A DNA stretch of 64,000 bases. Origin: Ceratopteris richardii (lineage: Eukaryota > Streptophyta > Polypodiopsida > Polypodiales > Pteridaceae). The translations under genes and the position numbers were made by a program. The notes under the pieces are model-generated. The model was not told where the DNA came from. It saw only the letters and a list, made by a program, of their open reading frames with translations, and did no database searches. Positions 42,387 to 54,780 of the stretch are shown here, in pieces (the first letter of the stretch is position 1; every line of letters begins with the position of its first letter). The stretch lies in contig CM035423.1 of assembly GCA_020310875.1 (NCBI GenBank), positions 134,687,696 to 134,751,695 of the forward strand. The letters run 5' to 3'.

Positions 42387-45108
42387 TTGATGGAATTAAT
42401 CAACTTATTATCAATAAGTTGGACAAGAAGAACTTTCATGCTTGGAGATTTCGAATCATGAATTTCTTGATGGGAAAAGGCTACTGGAAGTACAACCAAC
42501 GAAACAATTAAGTAACTAGAGAAGAATCATACTACAAACCAATTAAGACCATATAAAGAGTGGAATAAAAGAGCACAAAAGATGACATATCGAATATCTA
42601 TTTGCACACAAGATAGCATGATTGGGCACATACAGGTTGCCAAAGCTCTAAAAGAGGCTTGGAACAGTTTGGGCGCATTTTATGAAACCAATATAAAGAC
42701 GTGAAGATTGTAACTCAAGAATGAATGTCATTAAGTGACTACACCTTAAAAATAAAAAGCATATGTGAGCCACATGCATCTATTAGCATCAATGTGGATG
42801 CTGAGGATAAGGTTGAAGCACACCTTTGTGGTTTAGGAGCTACATATAAGTAGTTCAAATCTTCTATTTAGGCTAGGGAGAATATTCCAAATTTTGTGGA
42901 TCTTGTGTCCATTTTGATAATAGAAGAAAAGAACATTAGTGAAGACTCAAAATCCCAAGAAAATCTATCTCAAAGAAGGTATTATATTTTTGCAAAGGGA
43001 GAGCCCAAGCAAAAGGCTTCAAAAGTGGAAGAGGAAACAATAACCAGATAGTACAAGAGATAGAGGATATTTTTGAGGCACGGGAGCCAAAGAGACCGTA
43101 AAAATTTCCAAAGAAATGTATAAAGTAATGATAGAAAATGGCAAGCTATTATGTTGATGCAAAAGAAGGACTTAATGTTGATTCAAATGAGAAAGGAAAT
43201 CTTGAAAACTCAAGTGTAGAATCTTAAGTTCTAAGCAGGCCAAGTGTGTCATCTAGAAATCGTTTTTACTCAAACCCACGGAGTGGAGATTGTGTGGAAA
43301 TTTTAGTCCAATGAATTCATCAACTACATCCAAGAAAGGTAAAGAAAAAAATTATTCTAGTAATAAAACATATGCAAGTTTTGAAGATGTTGATGGAAAA
43401 TCAAGTGGTTCATGAAAGAGCCTTGATGAGGAACTTGGATTTCCCTCTATGAAGTAAGAAAGGCATATGCAGATGATACAACAAGAAAAAGAAACCTAGA
43501 ACCAAGAAGATATGGGAGGATGTAGAATTCAATGTAGTGGGTAGCATATGATAGCTACATGGCACGTCATTGTGCTTATATGACCAAGTTCATACAAGAT
43601 ATTGAACCTTCTTGTTTTGAAGATGCCATTGGAAATGCAGATTGAAAGAAAGATATGCATGAAGAGATAGCTAAACTTTATGGAAATGAAACATGGAAGT
43701 TGATATCATTGCTGCAAGGAAAGAAATCTATAGGCCACAAATGGGTTAAGAAGTTAAATCATAATGTTGATGGTAGCATAAGTAGGTATAAAACATGATT
43801 GGTAGAAAAAGGATATGCACAAGAATATGGCATTCGTTATGAGGAAATTTTTAGTGGGTTGAATGGCTAGTATTAGAGCACTTGTTGCATTGGCTACAAC
43901 TAAAAGGATAGATTCTACATCAGATGGATGTGAAGAATGCTTACTTACATGATGAGTTGTAGGAAGAATTATACATGGAATACCCACAAGGATATGAGGA
44001 TTCAAAGCATCCTAATATTTTTGCAAGTTGAAAAGGTTTTTTATGGGCTTACACAAACCCCTCGTGCTTGGCATTCAAGGATTGCAAATTATTAAACTTC
44101 CATTAGATTTTCTATGTGTGATGTAGATCACTCATTATATGCAATCAAGGTTAATGATGGCATCATAACTATGGCTATTTACGTTGATGAATTGATTGTA
44201 GGTGGTGATAAAGAATAAAGCATTAAAGACGTAAGGCAACTACTTATGCAAGAATTTATCATAAAAGCTCTTCTATGTTGAGTTACTTTTTGGGCATTGC
44301 GTTTATACATATTGAAATAGGTATATGGTTGTCTCAAAGGAAATATGCATTGCAAATGTTGTAAAGTTATGGTACGGTTGATTATAAGCCAATTTCTATG
44401 CCATTAGATCATAATTTGTAGTTGGAAACTACCTTAAGTGAAACATTGGAAAATGCTACTATGTATGGGGAAATTGTGGGAAGTTTAATACCTCTAACAA
44501 TCACATGGCATGATCTAAGATACACTATGGGACTTGAGAGTTAGTTTATGAAGTCTCCCAAGAAACCACATTCACATGCTTTATTTAAGTGCTACTTTGG
44601 ATTATGCATTGTTTTATGAAGTTGGTGTAGAGTTGTAGGTTCATGGATACATGAATGCAGATTGGGATGGTATGGTTCTACATAGAGGATCTACTAGTGG
44701 TTTTCTAATTTCACTAGGGAGTGCTACTATCACATGGGGCAGTAAGAAGCAACCCATTGTTCTTTTGTCTAGTACAGAGGCTTAGTATAGAGGTGTTGCA
44801 ATGGGAGCACATAAAGCATCATGGCTAGAGATGCTACTTGTTGGTTTAGGTGTAGAAGTGCAAAAGCCCATCATCATTTATTGTGATAAACTTAGCAACA
44901 TACAATTAGTATGAAATCCCATTTTTCATGCTAGACCAAACAAAATTGATGTACATTATCACTTCATCAGGGAGAAGGTATAAGCAGGTGTCTATGTGGG
45001 GATAGATGAGCATGTTGCTGATTTCATTAAAGAACGTGAAGTAGAAAAGTTGAAGACGTTTCTGAAGATTCTTGGATTACAGGACATGATGTTCAGCTTG
45101 AGGGGGAG
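42387..45108 (+). mobile_element. Ty1/copia fossil (gag to RNase H), plus orientation
   Basis: Gag begins near 42,395 (KKNFHAWRFRIMNFLMGKGY). Worn gag and zinc-knuckle remnants run to about 43,350. RT is recognised at 43,640-44,350 (GHKWVKKLNHNVDGSI, VEKGYAQEYGIRYEEIFS, AIYVDELIVGG-like) and RNase H at 44,640-45,080 (PIVLLSSTEA, NPIFHARPNKIDVHYHFIRE). Integrase is largely missing. The polypurine tract TTGAGGGGGAG is at 45,098. Many breaks, old. Confidence 0.8.
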
Positions 45109-45520
45109 TGTGGAGATATCAAACTCAACATGTGATGATCGAGAATGACACGTACCACTTTTCATTTCTTTGACATGTATAGTCGTTACTTCAATATATT
45201 TTAGGGATACTTTCATAAGCTTTAAAAGATTTAACAAATTTATCTATCTAGAGTGATGGCACATTTGTTTCTTGCCAGCTCACTCATTTGCATACATTAG
45301 GGTTCTCTTTATGTATTGCTCTTTATATATTGTATTGGTTGTGTTGTTGTATTGGATCATTCTTGTATATTCTCTTTATGTAATAGAAGAAGTAGAAGAA
45401 GATTATTCTTCCTTGGCTCAGTCATTGTGTGCTCCTCTCTTTGTGTGTGTGAGAGTGTGTGAGAGCTCTCTTCCAAATCTTGTTTCTATTGACTGAATTC
45501 ATGTTGCAACTATGATATTC
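45109..45520 (+). repeat. 3' LTR of the plus-strand copia fossil
   Basis: It starts TGTGGAGATATCAAACTC directly after the polypurine tract. The right end is approximate (near CTATGATATTCC). No 5' partner LTR was found left of 42,387. Confidence 0.55.
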
Positions 45521-45758
45521 CTATTGGATAGATATGGTCTTGGGATACCTCAAGGAAACCATGGAAGCTCCATGAATATCAAGATGGAATAGAAGTTCTC
45601 AAGAAGAGAGATCCACGAAATTTCCAAGAGTTCACATTCAAAAATATTTCCAAGACTAAGACATTAAAAGTATATTCACAAAAACACTAAAATTTTATTT
45701 TAAGTGAATGGAGTTATAAAAATCTTGAAAAGAATAATGCATTTTAAGAGTTTGGAGA

Positions 45759-45877
45759 CTATTTCCAAGCAGAACCCTCGCGGACTCTTTGTGCATGCCA
45801 TTGGGCATAATGTACGAGTCTTGATGATGACATCCACTTCTCTCTTGCAATATCATGTTGTAGCTTTCTTGTAATCT
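45759..45877 (-). pseudogene. C-terminal end of the unknown gene split by the copia insertion
   Basis: The minus strand is open from the target duplication (45,873-45,877) to the TAG at 45,759-45,761. The encoded tail is 38 codons with REKWMSSSRLVHYAQWHAQR near its end. At the empty site this frame is in register with the upstream part at 62,784-63,021. The last codon before the cut (AAG) is shared between the two sides of the target duplication. The family is not recognised. See the entries at 62.8-64 kb for the rest. Confidence 0.7.
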
Positions 45878-46883
45878 TGTTGGAGACCTCTTAATCTCCA
45901 AAGGCTTGATTTATACTGATCTAAGAGCACCTCTATATCAGTTATAGACCAAACTTTACACAAATGTTACTTTGATTTACCAAATCATTCATGAACAATT
46001 CTCTGAGTGAGAATTTTCCTTCTTCAAGAAGTCTGCTTCAAAGATTGACTTCATTATCTGCACATATCTTCAGATTTCTTCAATCTAATGATATACATAC
46101 CTCCAAGCTACCTTTGCACAATCACATCAACCATTAGTCCTTCAAAATAATCATTTAAACTTCAATTTGACCCTTAAGATCAAAAGTATGTTAGAAATTG
46201 TCTTCCTGAATAAGCGACTTTGACATAGGTAACTTCTAAGGTTGATTTCTCACAGCACAGATCCCGTTTTGCTAAATGCTTTTATCCATAGCTTCCTTAC
46301 CTTCTAACTTAGATTTTGAATGCTCATCCATTAAAAACTTTACAATGTGCATTGAGATCTAATCAAAACATTGACACGAAAAAGTGTGCGACTTTGAGAG
46401 ATCATCTGCAGACTTTACATATACATGTTCCTATTGATCATACTCACAGCATGAAAGGAATTAGACCATGAAACTTTGAACATAGCTTCATTAGCTTCTA
46501 GATTAGATGTATACAAAAGGATTTCTGATCCACATGTTCAGACTGAGAGAAATCAGAGAAAGACTCGACACTAACTCGTGAAGATGACTCTCTACACATC
46601 TACCTTAATGGCTTCTAATGACTCTCATATGTATTTCTTTACATCATTGACTTATATCCATATGGTTCTAGACTTATCCCATGTCGATCACATTTTTCCT
46701 TATCATCCTAAGGATTATCTATACCATAATACAAGAATTTCCACATGTAATGTACATATGTATACAAGCTATCATTCTGAAATCTTCTTCACTTTCTCAA
46801 GTAACTTCTTCCACTTCAAACTGATCATTGACTTCCTTCAAGTTCTTTATAATCACCAAATTTGTGATTGGTTTGTTCCAACA
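45878..46883 (-). repeat. 3' LTR of the copia element
   Basis: 1,006 bp with TGTTGGA/TCCAACA ends. It matches 61,766-62,778 along its whole length with scattered substitutions and one short (~7-bp) indel. Confidence 0.93.
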
Positions 46884-46895
46884 GCTCCCCCTCAA
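46884..46895 (-). promoter_or_regulatory. Polypurine tract of the copia element
   Basis: On the minus strand TTGAGGGGGAGC directly precedes the 3' LTR start TGTTGGA. This is the standard copia plus-strand primer. Confidence 0.9.
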
Positions 46896-48040
46896 TCAGT
46901 AATTGTGATTATTCCATTCTTCTTCACTCGTGCCATCTCTTTGAATCTTTGTAGCTTAGGTCCATCCAAGCTTTTTGTCATCATATCTACAACTTGTTCT
47001 TTTGTTGAAGTATACATCACTTCAATCTCTTTATCAAGTACCTTTTCCCTCAAGCAACGATATTGAATCTCTATATGCTTAGTCCTGGCATGAAAAACAG
47101 GGTTAGCTGCCAAATACAATGAGCTCATATTGTCTCCAAAAATAATTAGAGTACTCTGATCAGTTCCAAAACTCTTCAACAAGGTCTTTAACCATATCAC
47201 TTCTTTTGCAGCCTCTACCAATCCTTTATACTCAGCTTTTGTAGATGACAAAGAAACTCTATGTTGCTTCTTTGAACACCAAGAAACTAGTTTATCTCCA
47301 ATATAATAGAGATACCCATGAGTAGACCTTCTATCATTTGAATCACCTGCCCAATCTGCATCACTAAACACTTTGATTCTTGTATTAGAAGTAAATCCAT
47401 AATACAGACCTTCACTTAGGGTTCCTTTAATATATCTGAGTACCCTTTGAGCTGCAATCCAATGAGTCTTCTTTGGACAATGCATGAATTGTGATAACAC
47501 ACCTACTGCATATGATAGGTCTGGCCTTGTCAAGGTAGCATAGATTAAACTACCTACCAAACTCTGATATTTCTTCATGTCATTAAACTCTTCACCTCCA
47601 TACATGCTCAACTTATGATTTACCTCCAATGGTGTGCTTGAAGGCTTGCAATCCTCCATGTTGAATTTGACCAGAAGATTCTTCAAGTACCTCTCTTGTG
47701 TAACATATACTCCATGTTGAGTATATACAATCTGCATTCCTAAGAAATAAGATAAGTTTCCCAAATCACTTATCTTAAACTCCTTCTCTATTTTTTTCTT
47801 AAGCTCATTGATTCCTTGAGCATCTGTACCTGTGACAATAATGTCATCGCCATAAATACACATGTATATGTATCCACTTTCACTTGCCTTCACTAGCAAG
47901 CTACTATCTTCCTTTGATGCTTGAAATCCACATTCATTCAAGAACTTAACAAGCCTGTAATTCCATGCTCTTGGGGCTTGCTTCAACCCATACAAAGCTC
48001 TCTTAAGCTTACACACATAATCTGATCCAATTGAATCCAT
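46892..48040 (-). CDS. pol: copia reverse transcriptase C-terminal part and RNase H
   Basis: The RT part includes LKRALYGLKQAPRAWNYRLV and the active-site region YIYMCIYGDDIIVTGTD, where the usual YVDD reads YGDD. It continues with FKISDLGNLSYFLGMQIVY and LVGSLIYATLTRPDLSYAVG. RNase H follows with VFSDADWAGDSNDRRSTHGY, WCSKKQHRVSLSSTKAEY and HARTKHIEIQYRCLREKV. The end of the frame abuts the polypurine tract, as in other plant copia elements. Confidence 0.92.
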   Translation of the reverse strand: MDSIGSDYVCKLKRALYGLKQAPRAWNYRLVKFLNECGFQASKEDSSLLVKASESGYIYMCIYGDDIIVTGTDAQGINELKKKIEKEFKISDLGNLSYFLGMQIVYTQHGVYVTQERYLKNLLVKFNMEDCKPSSTPLEVNHKLSMYGGEEFNDMKKYQSLVGSLIYATLTRPDLSYAVGVLSQFMHCPKKTHWIAAQRVLRYIKGTLSEGLYYGFTSNTRIKVFSDADWAGDSNDRRSTHGYLYYIGDKLVSWCSKKQHRVSLSSTKAEYKGLVEAAKEVIWLKTLLKSFGTDQSTLIIFGDNMSSLYLAANPVFHARTKHIEIQYRCLREKVLDKEIEVMYTSTKEQVVDMMTKSLDGPKLQRFKEMARVKKNGIITITD

Positions 48041-48046
48041 GAAGCC

Positions 48047-49201
48047 TTATGGTTGCTCCATATACACTTTATCTACAATGTATCCATTCAAAAATGCATT
48101 CTTCACATCTAATTGTGAAAACTTCCATCCTTTACAAGCAGCAATAGCAACCAATGATCTAATTGTAGACATTTTAGCAACAGGACTAAAGGTTTCATCA
48201 TAATCTACCCCATAAGTTTGGGCATAACCTTTGACCACAAGTCTAGCATTGTATCTAGACACCTTACCATCTGCAACTTTGGTAACAAGAAATTGCATTG
48301 TAGATGGACTCCATAATCTGTAACCCATGTGTCTATCATCATACCCAATAAATACATACTTCTCTACTTTGGATTCTAGCTTATGTCTCAATTGTGAAGG
48401 AACATAAGCATATGCTAAACATCCAAACACCTTAGAATGATCAAGAGTAGGCTTCTTACCCCACCATGCTTCATAAGGAGTTCTTCCCTCCAATGCTTTA
48501 CAAGGTAACCTATTCACAAGGTATGTTGTAGTGTTGATAGCTTCTGGCCATAAGTAATTTGGGCAATTCTTTTCCTTCATCATTGCTCTTGCAAACTCTA
48601 CAAGAGTTCTATTTCTTCTTTCTGCAACTCCATTCTGTTGAGGAGAGTACCTGCAAGTTACTTCTCTCTTTATACCTGCATTCCACAAATAATCATCAAA
48701 CTCTTTAGAAAAATACTCTCCCCCTCCATCTGATCTCAACCTCTTAAGCTTTTGTCCTGTAATCCTTTCTGCATAAGCATGATAATGCTTGAATGTCTTG
48801 AACACTTCTGATTTGTCCTTGATTACATATAAAGTAATCCATCTGGTTGCATCATCATCAACAAACAACACATAATATCTGGATCCATTTATGCTATAGT
48901 CCCTTGAAGGACCCCACACATCTGTATGAACCAATTCAAGCATATTTGAATAATTATATCCTGATTTATTGTATGAACTCTTGTGTGCTTTACCTAATTG
49001 ACAAGCTTCACACTTGTACACCATGTGTTGCCCTTCAACTTTTGGCAAACCAAGCACCACATCATTCCTTGACATTTCCTTTATAGCTCTCTCATTGAAA
49101 TGACCTAATCTTTTATGCCATAGATCTAATTCAGACATCTTTTGACTTCCATAAGTAAATAAAGCATGTCCCACATTACCTTGGACCTTGAGAGTAAACA
49201 A
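48047..49201 (-). CDS. pol: copia integrase and start of reverse transcriptase
   Basis: The integrase zinc site HKRLGHFNERAI ... CEACQLGKAHKSSY is at residues ~30-75. The DDE core shows LELVHTDVWGPSRDYSINGS, YYVLFVDDDATRWITLY, LRSDGGGEYFSKEF and a YSPQQNGVAERRNRTLVEFA run. The C-terminal GKKPTLDHSKVFGCLAYAYV block is typical of copia. The RT start (DYDETFSPVAKMSTIRSLVA) follows. Confidence 0.92.
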   Translation of the reverse strand: MFTLKVQGNVGHALFTYGSQKMSELDLWHKRLGHFNERAIKEMSRNDVVLGLPKVEGQHMVYKCEACQLGKAHKSSYNKSGYNYSNMLELVHTDVWGPSRDYSINGSRYYVLFVDDDATRWITLYVIKDKSEVFKTFKHYHAYAERITGQKLKRLRSDGGGEYFSKEFDDYLWNAGIKREVTCRYSPQQNGVAERRNRTLVEFARAMMKEKNCPNYLWPEAINTTTYLVNRLPCKALEGRTPYEAWWGKKPTLDHSKVFGCLAYAYVPSQLRHKLESKVEKYVFIGYDDRHMGYRLWSPSTMQFLVTKVADGKVSRYNARLVVKGYAQTYGVDYDETFSPVAKMSTIRSLVAIAACKGWKFSQLDVKNAFLNGYIVDKVYMEQP

Positions 49202-49240
49202 CCTTCCTTCCTTTTTACTTGCAATTATGTTTCTATATCC

Positions 49241-50095
49241 CTAATTTGGATCTTGCACATAGACACCATCATTTGTGAATCTGACTTCATAACCCTTCTC
49301 CACAATTTGCCCTACACTTATCAAGTTTTTAGGAATAGTAGGAACATAAAGTAACTTGCTCAAGAGTGTACTTCCACTCTTTTTCTTCACTAATCCAATG
49401 CTCTCCACTTTATGCTTGGTATTGTCACCTGTTTGAATTGTATGTCCATTCACCCTTGCTTCCATATCAGTCATCAGTGATATATTGCCACTCAGATGAT
49501 TGCTACATCTTGAGTCAATATAGAACACCCTTTGGTCTTCTCCTACTGCTTCATGAGTTGCATTCAAGATGAGAGTCATGTCATCCTTTTGATCTGATGC
49601 ATAATTATAATAACTGTTGTTGTAGGACTGAGATTGAAAACTTCTTCCACCTCCTCTAGCATATGATGTCCTACCACCTCTTCCTCTGAAATTGCCTCTT
49701 TGGTTTCTGCCTCCTCTACCTCTTTGATTAAAACTCTGATTATTATTTCCACCATTTTGATTGCTATACCAACAATCATTTGCCAAATGATTGGTTCTGC
49801 CACAAATCCAACAAGCTTTAGTATTATCTTTGTTCTTACCTCCTCTTCCTTTACCTCTGAAGTTCATCTTTCCTTTTGTAAAGTTAGCTTCACTTGAGGT
49901 CCCTTCATCATCAGTTGAATGCTTCCCTTTGCCATTTTTTTTCCCTTAATGTCCTGCTCAAAAGTTAGCATGTGTCCTAGCAATTGATTAAGATCAGGAG
50001 TAAAGTGATCTAGTGACAATTCTATGGACAATATGAAAGGCTTCCACTTCTCATCTCCTCTCAGACCTGAATGATCGGATGTCAAGCAAAGGACA
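49241..50095 (-). CDS. copia gag C-terminal part, zinc knuckle and protease
   Basis: The gag C-terminal helix region (SLDHFTPDLNQLLGHMLTFE) is at about 49,900-50,060. An RGRGG-rich linker surrounds one CCHC knuckle (CWICGRTNHLANDC). The protease follows near 49,500-49,540 (FYIDSRCSNHLSG, where the family usually has DSGCSNHMTG) with a LLYVPTIPKNLISVGQ block after it. The upstream gag continuation is cut off by the large insertion at about 50.1 kb. Confidence 0.85.
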
Positions 50096-50219
50096 TTATG
50101 AATTTAGTTTTGCACTATTTAAAGACCTTTTGAAATTGGTAAATCGTGACATGCTTAAAAGTGATAAATAGTCCTAAAAACTCTTCACATTAACATACTT
50201 TCACCCATGTATGTATGTA

Positions 50220-50417
<198 letters not shown>

Positions 50418-50429
50418 AATATATGAATT

Positions 50430-53400
50430 TGTATTTCTTTGCATCCTTGTGTGATTCTAAGGATGCGAACTTTGCTTGAGCATCCTCCAACTAAAGGGCC
50501 ACCACCTCCCCATCTTGCTTTGCTATCAATGAATTCTCACTCAGTGATATATACACTTTGGATGCTAACCTAAATACTTGAGCAATTTCTTACTCCAAAA
50601 TCTCTATGTTGGGGGCCATCCTTTAAGGGCCTCTCTAATATTTGATATGATATATCTTAGCATCACTCGTGATTTTTGTACTCTTCAAATCTTTCAATTG
50701 CCTTTTAGTATCCATGAGTGTAAGAACACTCAATGAATTAGAAACTTTATCAAGTTTTATATAAAGAATTGTCTCTCTTCCTTGCCCAATCATTGTCAAA
50801 TAAGTGACAGGATTCGATGATGATGGAGACTATGCACCACTAGCGGTTTGGCTCTTAGGGTCCACAAATATCTCTAGAATACTCTCCCAAACCACACCTG
50901 CTTCTTTATTGTTTTCATCATTGTAGCAGTGGCAAATAATCCCACATTATTACCTTCAAATTCATGAAACTTCTAATTTTCATCATAGCCCTTATCCCCA
51001 CACTCCTCCTCTTGTTAATCTTCTCTTGAGTCTTTCTCATGACCCCTGCGAGGACTTCTGGCAAAAGCTATAGCACCATGAAGTCATCCTTTATTCTATG
51101 ATTCCATCACAAGTAGTGCCACACTCTGGGCAACAAGACAAGCCCACGACACTCCTGGGCATGATGTGTTGAGCTTGCATCCCTAATGGGATTACCAATG
51201 AATAAATCTTGTAGCCCAAGGAAAATGTATGCGTTAAGCCTAGATTTATTGTTGTTTTACGTGTCCACTTTGACATACAATCACATTTATGCCAAAGCAA
51301 ATTAATTCATGTAACTTTAAAAGAACCATACCTTCAAAGAAGAAGGAATGTACAATTCAACTAAAAATCCACAGATGGTCCTCCATACTTTGAGACACAC
51401 TTCATGAATAGAGGAAATCTCTAACTCTCATAGATTCTTATTATTGAACTCAAACCATTACTTAGTGATAGCTTTTAGTACAAGTTCAACATAAGAAACA
51501 CATTCATCAAAGGAAAGAGACTAACACAAACTGAGCATACATAGATGAGGAAGCCAACAACCTGAGCATACAATCTCCCATAGTGAGCCATATGTTTATT
51601 ATCAGGTCCAACATCCTTTGAGATCGAATTATGGTTCTCAAATATAACCTCATGAGACTTGGACTTTCTTGTCCACTCCATGGTGCTACCCCACTAGTAG
51701 GAAAGAGAATATCTAATGCCATGTCATCACAAGAGGGGGTTGTCTTCTCAAATGTTGAGCATCAAAGTCTTAGCTTACGATGATCGTTTGAATGCACCCA
51801 CACAAAAGCTCTTATAAGTTCAAGATTACTAATGGAGCCTCAAGAGCTGTTGTTGCTTCATGCACTAAGCGGAAATGAACAAAAGCAAGACCTCTCAATA
51901 TGTTTGTGAAATTTCATTAATTGGTCTTACATCCTTCAATGGAGCATATTTTGAGAGCTCAAAATGCAGCATAGCTTCAGTGACCTATTCATTAAGACCT
52001 TGCACAATGAAGATGTGTGTGGAACTTACTTTTGTTCCCCTTCTTCCATTGATTGAAGGCATCAATGTGTCTACTGTGGGGACATCACCAGATCTGCTTT
52101 CATTGCATTTAAAGAAAAATAATACGGCATGAAAAATTCACACAACCACACATGGCGCACACCCAACCAATAGTTGAAATGCTAGGTTTCTAAGCACCAC
52201 AAGTACATTGAGCTTGAAAATCTCCCACATCTCTCTTCGGTATATTATTGTATTCCAAAACTTACTCGATATCCATCTTCATGCAATACCTCCATAGCCT
52301 TCTTTTTGGCATCCACAGATGGACAATTAATAAACTACACGAGCATACACTAATGGACCCCATTCATTCAAAGATTTGTCAAGGTCAACTTCCAGAGTAT
52401 CTAAGAAAAACCTTTCACTATAAGGGTTGCAGAGGGTGCCACATGAGACAGATCATAGCGATGCCTTTCCACCCCATCTCATCTCCATAAGGAATCATGG
52501 TGACCATCTCAATACTGCCCCAAACTCACTTGGACTATCAGTATCCATTTTTGTTTCTCATGTATTAGCTTTCACTAAGGTTTTCCTATCGATTTACAAA
52601 AGCCTAGAGAGTTTTGTGCTCTCATGAGGATCCCTCTCATTGAAATGTTCAAGTTTGATATGCCATCATCCATGCTTGTTCCATCATCAGACTCAATGCT
52701 ATCTTGATGATTAAGGTTAAATTTCCTTACAAACTTTGTTTTACTATTTGTTGCTATACTCAACTAATTCTTCTTCAGTAACTTCTTCTCAGCATGCAAT
52801 GAATCTTAATCCATAGATATACCATTATTTTGCATACTATGAAATTTGGAGAAAGGTTGTATTGGGGTAGAAGAATTTTCTTGTTTGGTGAATTTTCTTA
52901 TGCCCTTTCTTTCTACATTTGAGGGTTCCCAAATACCATCGGAACCACCATGTCAATAGCAAGGGTTGCAGAGCACAACACCAATTATTGATGCTTTTCT
53001 TTCTTAGGCATTACATGATTTTCTTGAGCATTCTCTTGCCTTTGAATGTCGGACTTTGACTCACCTCTCAACAAAGTTGTATTTGAAGAACACATGCTAC
53101 GAGAGCATGAGCCTATACGCAAGCATTTTGGAACTCATCCATGGCTTCAACCAATCTCGAGAGTACTGTTTGATGGAACTGGTATTGCAAATATGGGCCA
53201 AGGTCTATGGAAATTTGCCTCAAAAACATTAATGACTGCCTAATGCACCTTAGTGAGAGAATCTTGGAAAGAGATCAACACCATATTTACTACAGCCTCC
53301 AAGGTCTTTGATATGATACGAGCTCATCTTCTACAATCTGAGACAAAGCAATGGGAGAAGCATGACATCTTTTCTAGTCCAGATCTACAAGGTCTACTCA

Positions 53401-53630
53401 ATTCTAATGATGCAAGTAGCACATAACTACTTGCTATTGAAATAGCCAAGTGATCACCACACTCCGGTACCATCTCATAGTTGCTCATCGCATGTGCATC
53501 TTCACACCCGACCTCAACAACTATGATATGTGGGATCATCTTCAATATCTATCAATATCTTCATCAAAACTACAAAGATTCTTCCTGTGAAATGAGGCTT
53601 TCACATCATTCCAAAAGCCCTCTCTCTAGT
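50430..53630. other. Unassigned, worn DNA without a recognised gene
   Basis: Six-frame reading gives only short ORFs (longest 53,046-53,243 plus and 52,575-52,763 minus) with no family motif. Some minus-strand stretches look protein-like between stops (51,480-51,720), so old transposon coding sequence is possible. Confidence 0.4.
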
Positions 53631-53639
53631 CTCTATAAC

Positions 53640-54640
53640 TGAAAATATTTGATCTTGGAAGCCTTTGGGCTTCTCCATGAAGTCAGTTTCTTCTAGGTTG
53701 CTATTCTAGAAAGCATTCTTAATATCTTGTTCATGGATCTTCCAAGTCTTTGAGGTTGCATTTGCAATGAGAGCTCTTATAATAGTCATCCTTGCTATAG
53801 GTTTTCATGTCTTTTCAACTTCAATGCCATAGGTTTGTGCAAAACCCTTGTCCATTAGCCTATATTTATATCTTTATATGCTATCATGAAAATTCTTCTT
53901 TACCTTGTATTCCCATTTGTTGTTTGTCACCTTTATGTTCTTATTCTTAGGCACCATTGAGCAAGTTTGGTTCTCCTTGAGTGCTTTAACTTCTACTTTC
54001 ATGTCTTGGTTTCATTCTTAAGCTTTCTTGCATCTCAAAATTAATTAGAATCTTGACATGTAACTACTTCACTCATTTATGCATAATGTTTGGCAATGAA
54101 AAATTTATAAAGTAATCTCTTAACTCGATATCATTCTCTTGTTAATCTTATCCTCTCTTGAGATTTTAGAATAAAAATTTATTTTAAGGTCTTTACACTT
54201 AGGGTTTATATGTATTCAATTTTTTCTACTATTGCTATCCATCTCTACAAATGGATCACCTTGATTGTCTTGTTCCTCCTTGCCTTTATTTCTTATAGAA
54301 ACTCCTTGTCTTGAATTAGGCTTGTTGCTTAATCTCCCTTTCCGTGGAGTTTTTCGAGGGCCCTTTGGTGATGTCCTTGAAGTTTAGGGACTAGAAATCT
54401 CCACACTTTGTTGATCTTCTATATGTCTTCTATGGGCATCATATATGCCTTCCACATGCAATTCATCTTTCACACCATACCAATGCAACAATTCATCAAA
54501 GATGAAAGTTTTAAAACACCTTCAACTCTTTGGTTTTAAGATCATAGCATCTAAAAACCATTCTATCATTAGGATACCCAATGAATATACACGTTTGATA
54601 TTTGGATACAAGTTTATGCCTCAATTAATAAGGCACATGC
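53640..54640 (-). mobile_element. Old Ty1/copia fossil fragment
   Basis: The minus strand shows RT start motifs near 53,700-53,860 (MDKGFAQTYGIEVEK, ARMTIIRALIANATSKTWKI) and an integrase C-terminal block near 54,520-54,600 (CIFIGYPNDRMVFRCYDLK). The order fits copia integrase to RT. It is heavily broken and far more decayed than the element that encloses it. Confidence 0.75.
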
Positions 54641-54664
54641 ACATAACATACACCTTCAACTCAT

Positions 54665-54780
54665 ATTACCAATGCAACCATTTGATAAATGGGTAGTAGA
54701 CTTCATCTCTCCCATTTATCGGACTATAGGGTCAGAATCTAGGTACATCTTGGTAGCTATGAACTATAGCACAAATTAAC
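54665..54780 (+). mobile_element. Ty3/gypsy integrase scrap
   Basis: About 115 bp on the plus strand reads MQPFDKWVVDFISPI and SRYILVAMNY, the first catalytic-Asp block of a gypsy integrase. Nothing recognisable extends it on either side. Confidence 0.6.

Noticed and set aside
45272-45496. 74-codon ORF near the end of a copia LTR
   Set aside because: It lies inside the presumed LTR, is low-complexity and hydrophobic, and has no domain.
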